Shown one piece after another: positions 1 to 9,479 of a DNA stretch of 64,000 bases. The notes under the pieces are model-generated. The model saw nothing but the letters and a program-made list of their open reading frames with translations, did not search any database and was not told the DNA's origin. The translations under genes were made by a program, and so were the position numbers. This DNA is from BOG-994 sp049514215. Its GTDB lineage: Bacteria > Pseudomonadota > Gammaproteobacteria > Burkholderiales > Burkholderiaceae_D. The stretch is taken from contig JBEKVI010000001.1 of the NCBI GenBank assembly GCA_049514215.1, positions 1 to 64,000 on the forward strand, in the 5' to 3' direction. Numbering within the stretch: the stretch's first letter is position 1; every line of letters starts with the position of its first letter.

Positions 1-1
1 C

Positions 2-721
2 CTGCATCCGTTTCACTGCGTGGGCGACAAGTACGTTCAGGCCATCCTCGCAGGGGCACATGCGCTGCCCATCCTGATTCCTGCGGTGGGCGATGCCATC
101 GCCGTTGAGGACCTCCTCGAGATGGTCGATGGTCTGGTCTTTACCGGTTCGCCTTCCAACGTCGCCCCGGAACGCTATGGGCATAAGCTCAGAACGCCGG
201 AGTTGGCGGAACTACTCGATCCCTGGCGCGATGCAACGACGCTGCCGTTAATCCCTGCAGCGATCCATCGCGGCATTCCGGTACTGGGAATCTGTCGCGG
301 ATTCCAGGAAATGAATGTGGCCTACGGGGGAACCCTGCTTCAGGCGGTTCAGGATGAACCAGGACGCATCGATCATCGGGAAGATCTGAGCGCGTCGCTG
401 GAGATCCAGTACGGAGAGGCCCATCCGATCCAGATCGTAGCCGGCGGTCAGCTCGCCGAGATCGCCGGCACGCAGCACGCCCGCGTGAACTCGCTGCACT
501 CGCAAGGCATCGAGCATCTCGGTTCCGGCTTGCGCGTCGAGGCCACGGCTCCTGACGGCCTGATTGAGGCGTTTTCCGTGATCGGCGCATCCGAGTTCGC
601 GCTCGCGGTGCAGTGGCACCCCGAATGGCACTTCCAGGAGAGCCCGCTGTCCATCGCCCTCTTTGGAGCTTTTGGCCGCGCCTGCAAGCGTCGCCGCAGC
701 GCGCGCGGCGCAATCCCCTAG
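2..721 (+). CDS. puuD: Gamma-glutamyl-GABA hydrolase, 5' partial
   Basis: Class I glutamine amidotransferase-like hydrolase that splits gamma-glutamyl-GABA into glutamate and GABA, the last step of the Puu putrescine pathway in the cytoplasm. The reading frame is open to the left edge (LHPFHCVGDKYV before any start codon), so the N-terminus lies outside the window; the GTG at 20 is internal. Visible: the nucleophile elbow GICRGFQEMNV with its Cys, a late HARVNSLHSQGI segment, and the C-terminal catalytic-type His/Glu in QWHPEWHFQ. About 239 residues are present, close to full family length, so only a short N-terminus is missing. Followed 86 bp later by puuA on the same strand, which supports the assignment over a generic peptidase C26. 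Confidence 0.9.
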   Translation: MHPFHCVGDKYVQAILAGAHALPILIPAVGDAIAVEDLLEMVDGLVFTGSPSNVAPERYGHKLRTPELAELLDPWRDATTLPLIPAAIHRGIPVLGICRGFQEMNVAYGGTLLQAVQDEPGRIDHREDLSASLEIQYGEAHPIQIVAGGQLAEIAGTQHARVNSLHSQGIEHLGSGLRVEATAPDGLIEAFSVIGASEFALAVQWHPEWHFQESPLSIALFGAFGRACKRRRSARGAIP

Positions 722-807
722 TGTCGTGAAGTCTACCCTCGACGACATCTTCGGCCGTAGTGAGGCTGTGCGATGCGCCCGTGCGATATTTCCCAAGGGG
801 ATTCAAA

Positions 808-2178
808 GTGATTCATAGCGACAACTTTAATTTTGCCGAAATGGCCCTGTGGCTCGACCAGCAGCGGGTCACCGAGATCGAATGTCTGGTCCCCGATTTG
901 ACGGGGGTTCCCCGCGGCAAGATCCTGCCGCGGGACAAGTTCGGCGAGGACAAGGGGATGCGCCTGCCGCAGGCCGTGATGGCTCAGACGGTGACCGGAA
1001 ACTATCCCAGTTCCTCTGACGTGGATGCGATCCTGACGAACTACGATCCGGACATGATCCTCAGACCCGATCCGTCGACGGCCTGTCTTGTTCCGTGGAC
1101 CCAGGACGACCCTACGGCGCAGGTCATTCACGACTGTTTCTTCCTTGACGGCACGCCGGTCGACTTCGCACCGCGCTCGGTCCTGCGTCGTGTGGTCGGG
1201 TTGTTTCGTGAAAAGGGCTGGGATCCGATCGTCGCGCCCGAGCTGGAGTTCTATTTGACCGCAAGAAACACGGACCCCGACATTCCGCTGCATCCTCCGA
1301 TCGGCCGCAGTGGCCGTTCCGAGACGAGCCGTCAGGCCTATAGCATCGACGCCGTCAACGAATTCGATCCTCTCTTCGAAGATCTCTACGACTACTGCGA
1401 TCTGCAGGGGCTCGAGGTCGACGCGCTGATCCACGAAGTCGGTGCGGGGCAAATGGAGATCAATTTTCTGCACGGAGATCCGATGAAGCTCGCGGACCGC
1501 GTCTTCTACTTCAAGAGGACCATCCGTGAAGCCGCGATGCGGCACAACATGTATGCGACCTTCATGGCCAAGCCCATGGCCAACGAGCCGGGATCGGCAA
1601 TGCATATTCATCAGAGCATCATTGACAAGCAGACCGGCAAAAACATTTTCACTGCGGCCGACGATGGGCCAAGCGATCTGTTTCGTCACTACATCGGCGG
1701 ACTGCAGAAGTATCTCCCGGCTGCGACGATCTTCTTTGCTCCCTATGTCAACTCTTACCGGCGCATCGTGCGGCATGGCGCGGCACCGATCAACATTCAA
1801 TGGGGATATGACAACCGCACGGTCGGGATTCGTATTCCCGACTCGCCGCCTGAGGCACGGAGGGTCGAAAACAGGGTGGTTGGTGTGGACGCGAATCCGT
1901 ACGTCGCCATCGCCGCGACGCTCGCGTGCGGCTATCTCGGGCTGTTGCACAAGATCGAGCCCTTGCCCGAATTTCGTGGAAGCGCCTACGAGTCGGACTT
2001 TCAGTTGCCACGTGGTCTGCACGAGGCGCTCACCGAGATGCGTTCGGCGCCAGCGCTGCACGAGATCCTGGGCAAGCGGTTTGTCACGCTCTACGCTGCG
2101 GTCAAGGAGGAGGAGTACGAGGAGTTCATGAAAGTCATCAGCCCCTGGGAACGAGAGCATCTGCTGCTGCACGTGTAG
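808..2178 (+). CDS. puuA: Gamma-glutamylputrescine synthetase (glutamine synthetase family)
   Basis: ATP-dependent ligase joining glutamate to putrescine (gamma-glutamylputrescine), first step of the Puu route; cytoplasmic. The N-terminal motif TEIECLVPDLTGVPRGK is typical of PuuA-type GS homologues, followed by catalytic-domain segments GAGQMEINFLHGDP, a GSAMHIHQS metal/ATP site and NRTVGIRIPDSPPEARRVE. I chose the GTG at 808 because AAGGGG at 795-800 sits 7 bases upstream; the open frame extends to a GTG at 760, and an ATG at 841 is also possible. With this start the protein is 456 residues, normal for the subgroup. It lies between puuD and a SpuC-type aminotransferase, both polyamine genes, which separates it from true GlnA. 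Confidence 0.92.
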   Translation: MIHSDNFNFAEMALWLDQQRVTEIECLVPDLTGVPRGKILPRDKFGEDKGMRLPQAVMAQTVTGNYPSSSDVDAILTNYDPDMILRPDPSTACLVPWTQDDPTAQVIHDCFFLDGTPVDFAPRSVLRRVVGLFREKGWDPIVAPELEFYLTARNTDPDIPLHPPIGRSGRSETSRQAYSIDAVNEFDPLFEDLYDYCDLQGLEVDALIHEVGAGQMEINFLHGDPMKLADRVFYFKRTIREAAMRHNMYATFMAKPMANEPGSAMHIHQSIIDKQTGKNIFTAADDGPSDLFRHYIGGLQKYLPAATIFFAPYVNSYRRIVRHGAAPINIQWGYDNRTVGIRIPDSPPEARRVENRVVGVDANPYVAIAATLACGYLGLLHKIEPLPEFRGSAYESDFQLPRGLHEALTEMRSAPALHEILGKRFVTLYAAVKEEEYEEFMKVISPWEREHLLLHV

Positions 2179-2236
2179 GCGGACCTCCCGGGCCGCGCTG
2201 CGACCCGTCCTCATGTAGACAGGCAAGGACTACTTT

Positions 2237-3643
2237 ATGAATTCAGCACCCACTTCGTCACGACCCGATTCTTCCTACGATACCGAGGCGCTCCAGGCGC
2301 TTGACACCTCGCATTATCTGCATCCGTTTACGGACTTCAAGTCACTCGCCGCCATCGGCTCGCGCATCATCGTCCGAGGTGAGGGTGTTTACATCTGGGA
2401 TTCGCGCGGCAATCGGATCATCGACGGCATGTCCGGACTGTGGAATGTCAATCTGGGCTATCGCAGAACCGAGCTCGCCGACGCCGCCTACCGGCAGATG
2501 CTCGAACTCCCTTTCTACAACAGCTTCTTCCAGACCTCGAACATTCCCGCAGCGCAGCTTGCCGCAGCCATCGCCGGACTGGCCCCAGAGCACATGCGGC
2601 GCGTGTTCTACTGCAACTCCGGATCCGAGGCCAATGACACGATCGTGCGCATGACGCGGCGCTACTGGGATTTGAAGGGTCAGCCCGAGCGAAAGGTCAT
2701 CATCAGCCGTCAAAACGCCTATCACGGAAGCACGATGGCAGGCGCGTCATTGAGCGGAATGTCCGCGATGCACGCGCAAGGAGACCTTCCCATCCCCGGG
2801 ATCGTGCACATCGGCCAACCGTATTATTTCGAGTCTGGCGCAGGAATGACGTCCGACGCCTTCGGACTGAAGGCGGCGGGATGGCTCGAGGAGAAGATTC
2901 TCGAGCTCGGCGCCGAGCGGGTCGCGGCGTTTATCGGCGAGCCGATCCAAGGTGCGGGCGGGGTGATCATTCCGCCTGCGACCTATTGGCCCGAGATCCA
3001 AAGGATTTGCGACAAGTACGGGATTCTGCTCATCTCCGACGAGGTGATCTGTGGTTTCGGACGGCTGGGGACTTGGTTTGGATGCCAACATTTTGGAACG
3101 CGGCCGGATCTGATCGCGTTTGCCAAGGGCGTGACCTCGGGCTACTTCCCGCTGGGCGGCGTCATTGTGGGCGATCGCGTCGCCGATGTGCTGGTCGAGT
3201 CCGGAGGCGACTTCAATCACGGCTTTACCTATTCGGGCCACCCGGTTGGATGCGCCCTGGCCCTGGAAAACATCCGGATCCTGCGTGAGGAGGGGATTGT
3301 CGAGCGCGTCAGACTTGAGACGGCCCCCTATCTAGCTCGCCAGTTCCACAAGCTCGCCGACCATCCCTTGGTCGCCATCACGGAGGCGCTTGGCATGGTG
3401 GCGGGCCTGGTCCTCGCACGCGGCAAGTCCTCTAGCGACATCTTTGACCCGGCGCTCGAAGTCGGAATGATCTGCCGCAGACATTGCTTCGAGAACGGCG
3501 TGATCATGCGCGCCGTCGGAGACCGCATGATCATCGCGCCGCCCCTCATCATGACACCTGCCGAAATAGACGAAATGATGACGCTGATTCGACGTTGCCT
3601 GGATCTTACGCAAGCCGAACTGATCGCGAGGGGACTCTTCTGA
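2237..3643 (+). CDS. spuC: Putrescine aminotransferase, SpuC-like (class III PLP)
   Basis: PLP-dependent class III aminotransferase, 468 residues, expected to transaminate putrescine (or a related omega-amine) with pyruvate as acceptor, giving 4-aminobutanal. The N-terminus HYLHPFTDFKSLAAIGSR and the segment LPFYNSFFQTSNIPAAQLA are characteristic of the SpuC/omega-transaminase subgroup; CNSGSEANDT is the phosphate-binding loop, LISDEVICGFGRLG contains the Asp that contacts the PLP ring nitrogen, and AFAKGVTSGYFPLGG contains the Schiff-base Lys. It lies 58 bp after puuA and about 100 bp before potF. Context argues for putrescine; GABA or beta-alanine as substrates cannot be excluded. Confidence 0.85.
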   Translation: MNSAPTSSRPDSSYDTEALQALDTSHYLHPFTDFKSLAAIGSRIIVRGEGVYIWDSRGNRIIDGMSGLWNVNLGYRRTELADAAYRQMLELPFYNSFFQTSNIPAAQLAAAIAGLAPEHMRRVFYCNSGSEANDTIVRMTRRYWDLKGQPERKVIISRQNAYHGSTMAGASLSGMSAMHAQGDLPIPGIVHIGQPYYFESGAGMTSDAFGLKAAGWLEEKILELGAERVAAFIGEPIQGAGGVIIPPATYWPEIQRICDKYGILLISDEVICGFGRLGTWFGCQHFGTRPDLIAFAKGVTSGYFPLGGVIVGDRVADVLVESGGDFNHGFTYSGHPVGCALALENIRILREEGIVERVRLETAPYLARQFHKLADHPLVAITEALGMVAGLVLARGKSSSDIFDPALEVGMICRRHCFENGVIMRAVGDRMIIAPPLIMTPAEIDEMMTLIRRCLDLTQAELIARGLF

Positions 3644-3749
3644 GGCGGGTCGGTCGTCCTGTCCGGATGATCTCGGACGCGTTCGAGCGCGATCGGGAAC
3701 GCCCGAGCTCGAGTGCCCCTGGGGCCTTTCCGACGCACCACGACGGGCG

Positions 3750-4889
3750 ATGACGGGCGCGCCGCGGGGCTATTTTGGGCGACTCGCGGGGACTCGCTGG
3801 CAAGGCGTCGCCTCTGCCTTCGTTCTCGCGTGGTCTGTTATTTCGGCTGCGCACGGCGAGGAACGTACCCTCAACATCTATAACTGGTCAGACTACATTG
3901 GCGAGACCACGATCGCTCAATTTGAGCGTGAGACGGGCATTAAGGTCCACTACGACACCTTCGATTCGAACGAAACGCTCTATGCCAAGCTGCTTGCGGG
4001 CCGCACCGGATATGACATCGTCGTTCCCTCGGCCAACTGGGCCAAGCTTCAGATCGACGGGGGGCTCCTATTGCCGCTCGACAAGACGAAGATCCCGAAT
4101 TTTGCCAATCTGGATCCGTATCTCATGAGCCAGATCGCGAAGATGGACCCGGGCAATAAATACCTGGCCCCCTGGCTTTGGGGCATCACCACCGTGGGCG
4201 TGAATGTCGCGAAGGTCAAGGCCGCTTTGGGCGATCTCCCGATGCCAGCCGACGCCTGGGATCTCTTCTTTAAGCCAGAATACGTGAGCCGGCTGAAGTC
4301 TTGCGGGGTGTCGGTGCTCGATTCGGGCGACGAAGTCTTTCCTGCCGCGCTTCGCTACCTGCATCGATCCCCCTACAGCCAGGATCCCGCGGACTATGAA
4401 GCAGCCTCGGTGCTGCTGGCCAAGATCCAACCCTCGATTACGGTGTTTTCCTCTTCCGGCTATATCAACGATCTGGCCGAGGGCGCACTTTGTCTGTCCG
4501 TGGGTTGGAGCGGAGACATTGGTATCGCGGCGCAAAGGGCGCGTGAAGCCAACAACGGTCAGGACATCGAGGTGCTGCTTCCGAAAAGTGGGGCACTGCT
4601 CTTCTTTGACACCATGGCCATCCCTGCCGATGCCGAACATGTCGCCGAAGCCTACCGGTGGATCGATTTCATTTATCGTCCTGACATCCAGGCCGGCATT
4701 GTGAATAAGGTCCGCTATCCAAACCCGATTCGGGCCTCAGATCACCTCGTTGACCCCGAACTGCTCGAGAACCGCGCTCTTTTTCTGCGCGGCGACGATC
4801 TGAAACTTCTGCAACCGGTCGAACCCGTGAGTAACCGGATCAGGCGGCTGCGTACACGACTGTTTACTCGGTTTAAGACGGGACTCTAG
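3750..4889 (+). CDS. potF: Polyamine ABC transporter periplasmic binding protein
   Basis: Periplasmic substrate-binding protein of a PotFGHI-type putrescine/spermidine importer, 379 residues. A signal peptide spans about residues 1-36 (hydrophobic VASAFVLAWSVISAAHG). The mature start, TLNIYNWSDYIGETTI, is the family hallmark, with Trp/Asp residues that contact the polyamine amines. Later landmarks are YDIVVPSANWAKLQ, LWGITTVGVNV and the YRWIDFIYRPD segment. The start ATG at 3750 gives a basic n-region before the hydrophobic core. The gene opens the transporter block potF-G-H-I. The 113 bp gap to potG is the widest in the block. Substrate (putrescine versus spermidine) is not readable with certainty from sequence. 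Confidence 0.93.
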   Translation: MTGAPRGYFGRLAGTRWQGVASAFVLAWSVISAAHGEERTLNIYNWSDYIGETTIAQFERETGIKVHYDTFDSNETLYAKLLAGRTGYDIVVPSANWAKLQIDGGLLLPLDKTKIPNFANLDPYLMSQIAKMDPGNKYLAPWLWGITTVGVNVAKVKAALGDLPMPADAWDLFFKPEYVSRLKSCGVSVLDSGDEVFPAALRYLHRSPYSQDPADYEAASVLLAKIQPSITVFSSSGYINDLAEGALCLSVGWSGDIGIAAQRAREANNGQDIEVLLPKSGALLFFDTMAIPADAEHVAEAYRWIDFIYRPDIQAGIVNKVRYPNPIRASDHLVDPELLENRALFLRGDDLKLLQPVEPVSNRIRRLRTRLFTRFKTGL

Positions 4890-5002
4890 GATGCGATCGG
4901 ACACGAATTCGCTCAATGGGCATCACCCTGCGATCGACTCACCTCGGCTGACTTGTCTTCGCGGGCCATATCTTCAGGGAAGCCGGCAAGGAGAGACGCG
5001 TC

Positions 5003-6121
5003 ATGCTTGAGGCCCCCTTGCGCCCTTCGGCGAGCCCGGATGCGCAGTTCCTGCGTCTGGAGCGACTCACCAAGCGCTTCGATGACGTAGCCGCAGTTGA
5101 TGCCATTTCGCTGGATATACCCAAAGGCCAGATCTTCGCCTTGCTGGGGTCGTCTGGATGCGGGAAGTCGACGCTGCTGCGGATGCTCGCGGGCTTCGAG
5201 AAGCCCACCGAAGGGCGCATCCTCCTGGAAGGGATCGAGATCGCGAATCTGCCCGCCTACGAGCGTCCGATCAATATGATGTTTCAGTCCTATGCGCTAT
5301 TCCCGCACCTGAACGTCTGGGACAACGTGGCGTTCGGATTGCGACGTCAGAGACTCGAGCTGCCCCGCATCCAGGAACGTGTGGACGCGATGCTCCAGCT
5401 GGTGCAGCTAAAACCGTATGCCAAGCGCAAGCCGCACCAATTGTCCGGCGGTCAGCAGCAGCGCGTCGCGCTCGCCCGCAGCTTGGCGCTCGAACCCCGG
5501 CTTTTGCTTCTGGACGAGCCTTTAGGTGCGCTGGATCGCAAACTTCGCGAGCAGACCCAGTTCGAGCTCCAGACGATCATCAGGAAAGTGGGAGTCACGT
5601 GCGTTATGGTCACGCACGATCAGGAAGAAGCGATGACCATGGCCGACCGGATCGCGATCATGAGCAAGGGATCGTTTCTGCAGGTGGGTACGCCCAGCGA
5701 AATCTACGAGACGCCCAACTGTCGGTTCGTCGCGGATTTCATTGGCAAAGCCAATCTTTTTTCGGGAGTTCTGGAAACCGACGCCCCGGACCACTGCGTC
5801 GTCGCAACCCCGCTGGGGCGGTTTCTCGTGGGGCACGGGATCACCGGAGTCACCGGCATGGATCTTTGCGTCGCCGTACGCCCGGAGAAAATCCATCTCG
5901 CGCCAACTCCGCCCGAAGAGGTCCGATACAACTACCTCAAGGGGACAGTTCTGGAGCGCGCGTACTTCGGAAGTTCCTCGCTCTATCGCGTCGGCCTCGC
6001 ATCCGGTGAGCGCCTGCAGGTCTCCGTACCCAGTGCGGACCGTCATGCGGGGCTCTTGGCGATAGGCGCAGAAGTGCATGCGAGCTTTTCCGCGGACTCA
6101 CTCGTCGTGCTTCCCTTGTAG
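5003..6121 (+). CDS. potG: Polyamine ABC transporter ATPase
   Basis: Cytoplasmic ATP-binding subunit of the PotFGHI importer, 372 residues. Walker A is LLGSSGCGKST near residue 50, the Q-loop is in MMFQSYALFPHL, the ABC signature is LSGGQQQRVALARS, Walker B is LLLLDEPLGALD, and the switch His is in VMVTHDQEEA. A C-terminal TOBE regulatory domain follows from about residue 270 (CVAVRPEKIHLAP). The start at 5003 has a clear AAGGAGAG ribosome site just upstream. The gene is 20 bp ahead of potH, so the two are surely co-transcribed. Confidence 0.94.
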   Translation: MLEAPLRPSASPDAQFLRLERLTKRFDDVAAVDAISLDIPKGQIFALLGSSGCGKSTLLRMLAGFEKPTEGRILLEGIEIANLPAYERPINMMFQSYALFPHLNVWDNVAFGLRRQRLELPRIQERVDAMLQLVQLKPYAKRKPHQLSGGQQQRVALARSLALEPRLLLLDEPLGALDRKLREQTQFELQTIIRKVGVTCVMVTHDQEEAMTMADRIAIMSKGSFLQVGTPSEIYETPNCRFVADFIGKANLFSGVLETDAPDHCVVATPLGRFLVGHGITGVTGMDLCVAVRPEKIHLAPTPPEEVRYNYLKGTVLERAYFGSSSLYRVGLASGERLQVSVPSADRHAGLLAIGAEVHASFSADSLVVLPL

Positions 6122-6141
6122 GCAACGGAGAACATTCGGCC

Positions 6142-7071
6142 ATGGACAAGCGATCTCATTCCGGGCTGGCCGCACGGCGTCTACACTGGACCAGAGGATT
6201 CGGCCGTCGCGCCGTCATCGGGATTCCCTACGGGTTTCTGATCGCTTTTTTCTCGCTGCCCTTTCTCGTGGTGCTCAAGATCAGTGTCTCGGAGGTCTTT
6301 GGCGTCCATTTCGGCAATCTTCTGAGTTTCTCCGACGGCGTGGCGACGCTGCGCCTGGACTTGTCCAATTATCTGTTTCTGGCGACCGATTCTTTATATG
6401 TTCGCACCTACGGCTCGTCGATCCGCTTTGCTTTTCTGAACACCGTGATTTGTCTGTTCATCGGCTACCCGTTCGCCTACTTCATGGCGAGATCCAAGCC
6501 TTCCTATCGGCCGGCACTGCTCATGCTCGTCTCGCTTCCCTTCTGGACGTCTTACCTGCTCAGAGTCTATGCGTGGCGGGGCATTCTCGAAGACCATGGC
6601 GTGATCAATAATTTTCTGCTGGGCCTGCATGTGATCGAAGCGCCCTGGCACATGATGTACACGCCCTTTGCGATGATGGTCGGGATGGTCTACACCTATC
6701 TGCCCTTCATGATCCTGCCCCTGTATGCGACACTGGTCAAAATGGACCTCCGCTTGCTCGAGGCCGCCGCCGACTTGGGCGCACGTCCCTGGAAGGCCTT
6801 CTGGCTCATCACGGTCCCCTTGTCCAAGGCGGGGATCATTGCAGGCTCGATGCTGGTATTCATCCCGAGCATCGGCGAATACGTGATTCCCGAACTGCTG
6901 GGAGGTCCGCGAACGCTCATGATCGGACGTGTCCTGTGGGACGAATTCTTCAGCAACAACGACTGGGCGATGGCATCGGCGGTCGCCGTGACAATGGTCG
7001 TTCTCATCCTGATTCCCCTGGCAATCTTCAATCGATACCAGACCGAATCGGGCTCCATCCGGGGGGCGTAG
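6142..7071 (+). CDS. potH: Polyamine ABC transporter permease 1
   Basis: Inner-membrane permease of the PotFGHI importer, 309 residues with about six transmembrane segments (first near residues 28-50, GFLIAFFSLPFLVVLKI). The EAA coupling-helix motif is EAAADLGARPWKAFW near residue 210, which contacts PotG. The region LVSLPFWTSYLLRVYAWRGIL is typical of PotH/PotB. It ends 3 bp before potI, implying translational coupling of the two permease halves. Confidence 0.93.
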   Translation: MDKRSHSGLAARRLHWTRGFGRRAVIGIPYGFLIAFFSLPFLVVLKISVSEVFGVHFGNLLSFSDGVATLRLDLSNYLFLATDSLYVRTYGSSIRFAFLNTVICLFIGYPFAYFMARSKPSYRPALLMLVSLPFWTSYLLRVYAWRGILEDHGVINNFLLGLHVIEAPWHMMYTPFAMMVGMVYTYLPFMILPLYATLVKMDLRLLEAAADLGARPWKAFWLITVPLSKAGIIAGSMLVFIPSIGEYVIPELLGGPRTLMIGRVLWDEFFSNNDWAMASAVAVTMVVLILIPLAIFNRYQTESGSIRGA

Positions 7072-7074
7072 CCG

Positions 7075-7923
7075 ATGGACAGCCGCTTGGGTCGGCTCTG
7101 GTTGCTCGCGGGATTTCTGTTTCTCTATTTTCCGATTGCAACGCTGGTCGTGTTCTCGTTCAACGAATCGAAGATGGTCACACTGTGGGGTGGCTTTTCG
7201 CTGAAGTGGTATCGAGACATCCTCTCGGACACGGAGATCGTCGATGCGTTCTGGATGTCGCTGAAGATCGCTTTTTTTACGGCCAGCGCCTCGGTCGTGA
7301 TCGGAACCTTGGCCGCGTTTGCGCTCGTTCGATACCGACGCTTTACGGGACGCACCCTCTTTATCGCCCATGTGAATGCACCCTTGGTGGTGCCCGAAGT
7401 CATCACGGGCCTGTCGTTGCTGTTGTTTTTTGTGGCGTGCCAGAAGTCCTTCGGCTTTCCTTCACAGCGCGGCATGTTCACGATCTGGGTGGGCCATACG
7501 TCGATCTGTGCATCCTATGCGGCCGTCGTTATCCAGTCGCGACTTCTGGCCGTGGATCGCTCGCTTGAGGAGGCGGCAATGGATCTCGGTGCCCGGCCGT
7601 TCGAAGTGTTCTACCTTGTCACCTTGCCGCTCATCGCCCAAGCGCTTTTTTCGGCATGGCTATTGACCTTTACCATTTCGCTGGACGACGTCGTCTCCAC
7701 CGCCTTCCTGTCGGGACCCGGCTCGACGACACTGCCCATCGTCATCTTTTCGAGGGCGCGGCTGGGCCTGAATCCGAGTGTGAACGTGGTGGCCACGATC
7801 ACCGTGTCGGTGGTCGCGATCGCGACGTTGATCGGAAGCGTGTGGCTGGCGCGCAGCGAGCGTCGGCGCGAGCAGGAGCAGGCCGAAGCCTACCGGGAAG
7901 GCCTCGAGTTGACTCCGACCTAA
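7075..7923 (+). CDS. potI: Polyamine ABC transporter permease 2
   Basis: Second inner-membrane permease, 282 residues, about six transmembrane helices starting with LWLLAGFLFLYFPIATLVVFSF. EAA motif EAAMDLGARPFEVFYL. The N-terminal FSFNESK and the SLKWYRDIL segment are typical of PotI/PotC. A GGGGGG stretch just before the start serves as ribosome site across the potH stop. It pairs with potH as a heterodimer. It is followed 68 bp later by puuC. Confidence 0.93.
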   Translation: MDSRLGRLWLLAGFLFLYFPIATLVVFSFNESKMVTLWGGFSLKWYRDILSDTEIVDAFWMSLKIAFFTASASVVIGTLAAFALVRYRRFTGRTLFIAHVNAPLVVPEVITGLSLLLFFVACQKSFGFPSQRGMFTIWVGHTSICASYAAVVIQSRLLAVDRSLEEAAMDLGARPFEVFYLVTLPLIAQALFSAWLLTFTISLDDVVSTAFLSGPGSTTLPIVIFSRARLGLNPSVNVVATITVSVVAIATLIGSVWLARSERRREQEQAEAYREGLELTPT

Positions 7924-7991
7924 ACGGGATTTGCCCTCAACCCACCCGGCTGGATAACCGGCCGAGCTCGATCGACAAAGGAGTGATGAAT

Positions 7992-9479
7992 ATGGATACC
8001 ACCGACTGGCACGCACGGGCGGCCCAAGTGACACCGGATGGTCGCATGTGGGTCGACGGACGACGCATCGCTTCCCTCGACGGTGAGACCTTTGACAAGT
8101 CGTCGCCGATCAACGGTACCCACCTCGCCCAGATAGCACGGGGACGGGCACCGGACATCGATCTGGCCGTTGCCGCCGCGCGCCGGGCGTTCGATAAGGG
8201 ATCGTGGTCCCTTTGCCCGCCTACGGTGCGCAAGAAGGTCCTATCCCAGTTTGCCCGGAAGCTGCTGGACCACCGGGAGGAATTGGCGCTTTTGGAATCG
8301 CTCGACATGGGAAAGCCGATTCGGGACAGCCTAAGCGTCGATGTGACCGCTGCGGCCCGCTGCATCAGCTGGTACGCAGAAGCGGTCGACAAGATCTACG
8401 ACGAGATCGCCCCTACCGGGCCTGGTGCATTGGCTTTGATCACGCGAGAGCCGATGGGGGTCATCGGCGTCATCGTGCCCTGGAACTATCCGATGCTCAT
8501 GGCCGCCTGGAAGCTCGGCCCGGCACTCGCGGCAGGCAACAGCATTGTTCTAAAGCCCTCGGAGAAGTCGCCGCTGACGGCCCTGCGCCTGGGCGAGCTG
8601 GCGCTCGAGGCGGGTATTCCGGAAGGCGTGTTGAACGTTGTGCCTGGTTTTGGCCAAGAGGCCGGAGAGGCGCTGGCTTTGCACAATGATGTTGATGCGA
8701 TCGGATTTACGGGCTCCACGCGTGTGGGGCGCAAGATGCTCGAGTACGCCGGGCGCTCAAACTTGAAGCGCGTGTACAACGAATTGGGCGGAAAGTCCGC
8801 GAATCTTGTCTTTGCCGACTTCAACGATCTGGATCGCGCCGCGGCAACGGCCGCGGCCAGCATGTTCTTCAATCAGGGGGAGTCGTGCAATGCGCCCTCC
8901 CGCTTGCTTGTCGAGGCCTCGATCGCCGACGATTTCGCCCGGCGTATCGCGCGCGAGGCCGAGCGCTACCGGCCCGGCGACCCCCTGGACTCCGAGACCG
9001 TCATGGGTGCGCTGGTGGACGAGGGTCAGCTGCGCACCGTGCGGGGCTATATCGACTCCGGGAAATCCGAGGGCGCACGCTGCCTGACTGGCGGCGAACA
9101 GACCCGAAGCGAGACGGGCGGCTATTACGTGGCCCCGACCGTGTTTGACGGGGTAACCAACCAGATGCGCATTGCCCAGGAGGAAATTTTCGGACCCGTG
9201 CTGTCGATTCTGCGCTTTGAATCCGAAGCGCAGGCCATCCAAATCGCCAATGCCAGTACCTACGGCTTGCAAGCGGGCCTCTGGAGCAGCAACCTGGACC
9301 GGGCGCACCGGGTCGCTCGCGCTCTGCGAGCGGGCACGGTGCACGTGAACCAGTATGACGAAGACGACATGACCGTACCCTTTGGCGGCTACAAGCAAAG
9401 CGGCAATGGTCGTGACAAGTCATTGCATGCCTTCGATAAATACACGGAGCTCAAGACCACTTGGATTCGCATCGGCTAG
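7992..9479 (+). CDS. puuC: Gamma-glutamyl-gamma-aminobutyraldehyde dehydrogenase (ALDH)
   Basis: NAD(P)+-dependent aldehyde dehydrogenase oxidising gamma-glutamyl-4-aminobutanal (and probably 4-aminobutanal) to the acid. The frame is open upstream to 7656 inside potI, but AAAGGAG at 7977-7983 places the start at the ATG at 7992 (8 bp spacing), or less well at 7986. The resulting 495 residues equal the length I recall for E. coli PuuC. Visible: cofactor region GVIVPWNYPMLMAAWKLGP, nucleotide motif GFTGSTRVGRKM, general-base Glu in YNELGGKSANLVF, nucleophile Cys in NQGESCNAPSRLL, and EEIFGPVLSI. PuuC-specific is a guess from context; the family is sure. Confidence 0.9.
   Translation: MDTTDWHARAAQVTPDGRMWVDGRRIASLDGETFDKSSPINGTHLAQIARGRAPDIDLAVAAARRAFDKGSWSLCPPTVRKKVLSQFARKLLDHREELALLESLDMGKPIRDSLSVDVTAAARCISWYAEAVDKIYDEIAPTGPGALALITREPMGVIGVIVPWNYPMLMAAWKLGPALAAGNSIVLKPSEKSPLTALRLGELALEAGIPEGVLNVVPGFGQEAGEALALHNDVDAIGFTGSTRVGRKMLEYAGRSNLKRVYNELGGKSANLVFADFNDLDRAAATAAASMFFNQGESCNAPSRLLVEASIADDFARRIAREAERYRPGDPLDSETVMGALVDEGQLRTVRGYIDSGKSEGARCLTGGEQTRSETGGYYVAPTVFDGVTNQMRIAQEEIFGPVLSILRFESEAQAIQIANASTYGLQAGLWSSNLDRAHRVARALRAGTVHVNQYDEDDMTVPFGGYKQSGNGRDKSLHAFDKYTELKTTWIRIG

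Noticed and set aside
733..2226. 497-codon open frame on the minus strand
   Set aside because: Exact shadow of puuA on the other strand; Arg/Val/Asp-rich low-quality protein with no domain, typical of GC-rich codon bias.
7656..7991. N-terminal extension of the PuuC frame into potI
   Set aside because: AAAGGAG and normal PuuC length place the start at 7992; the extension is a frame shadow of potI.
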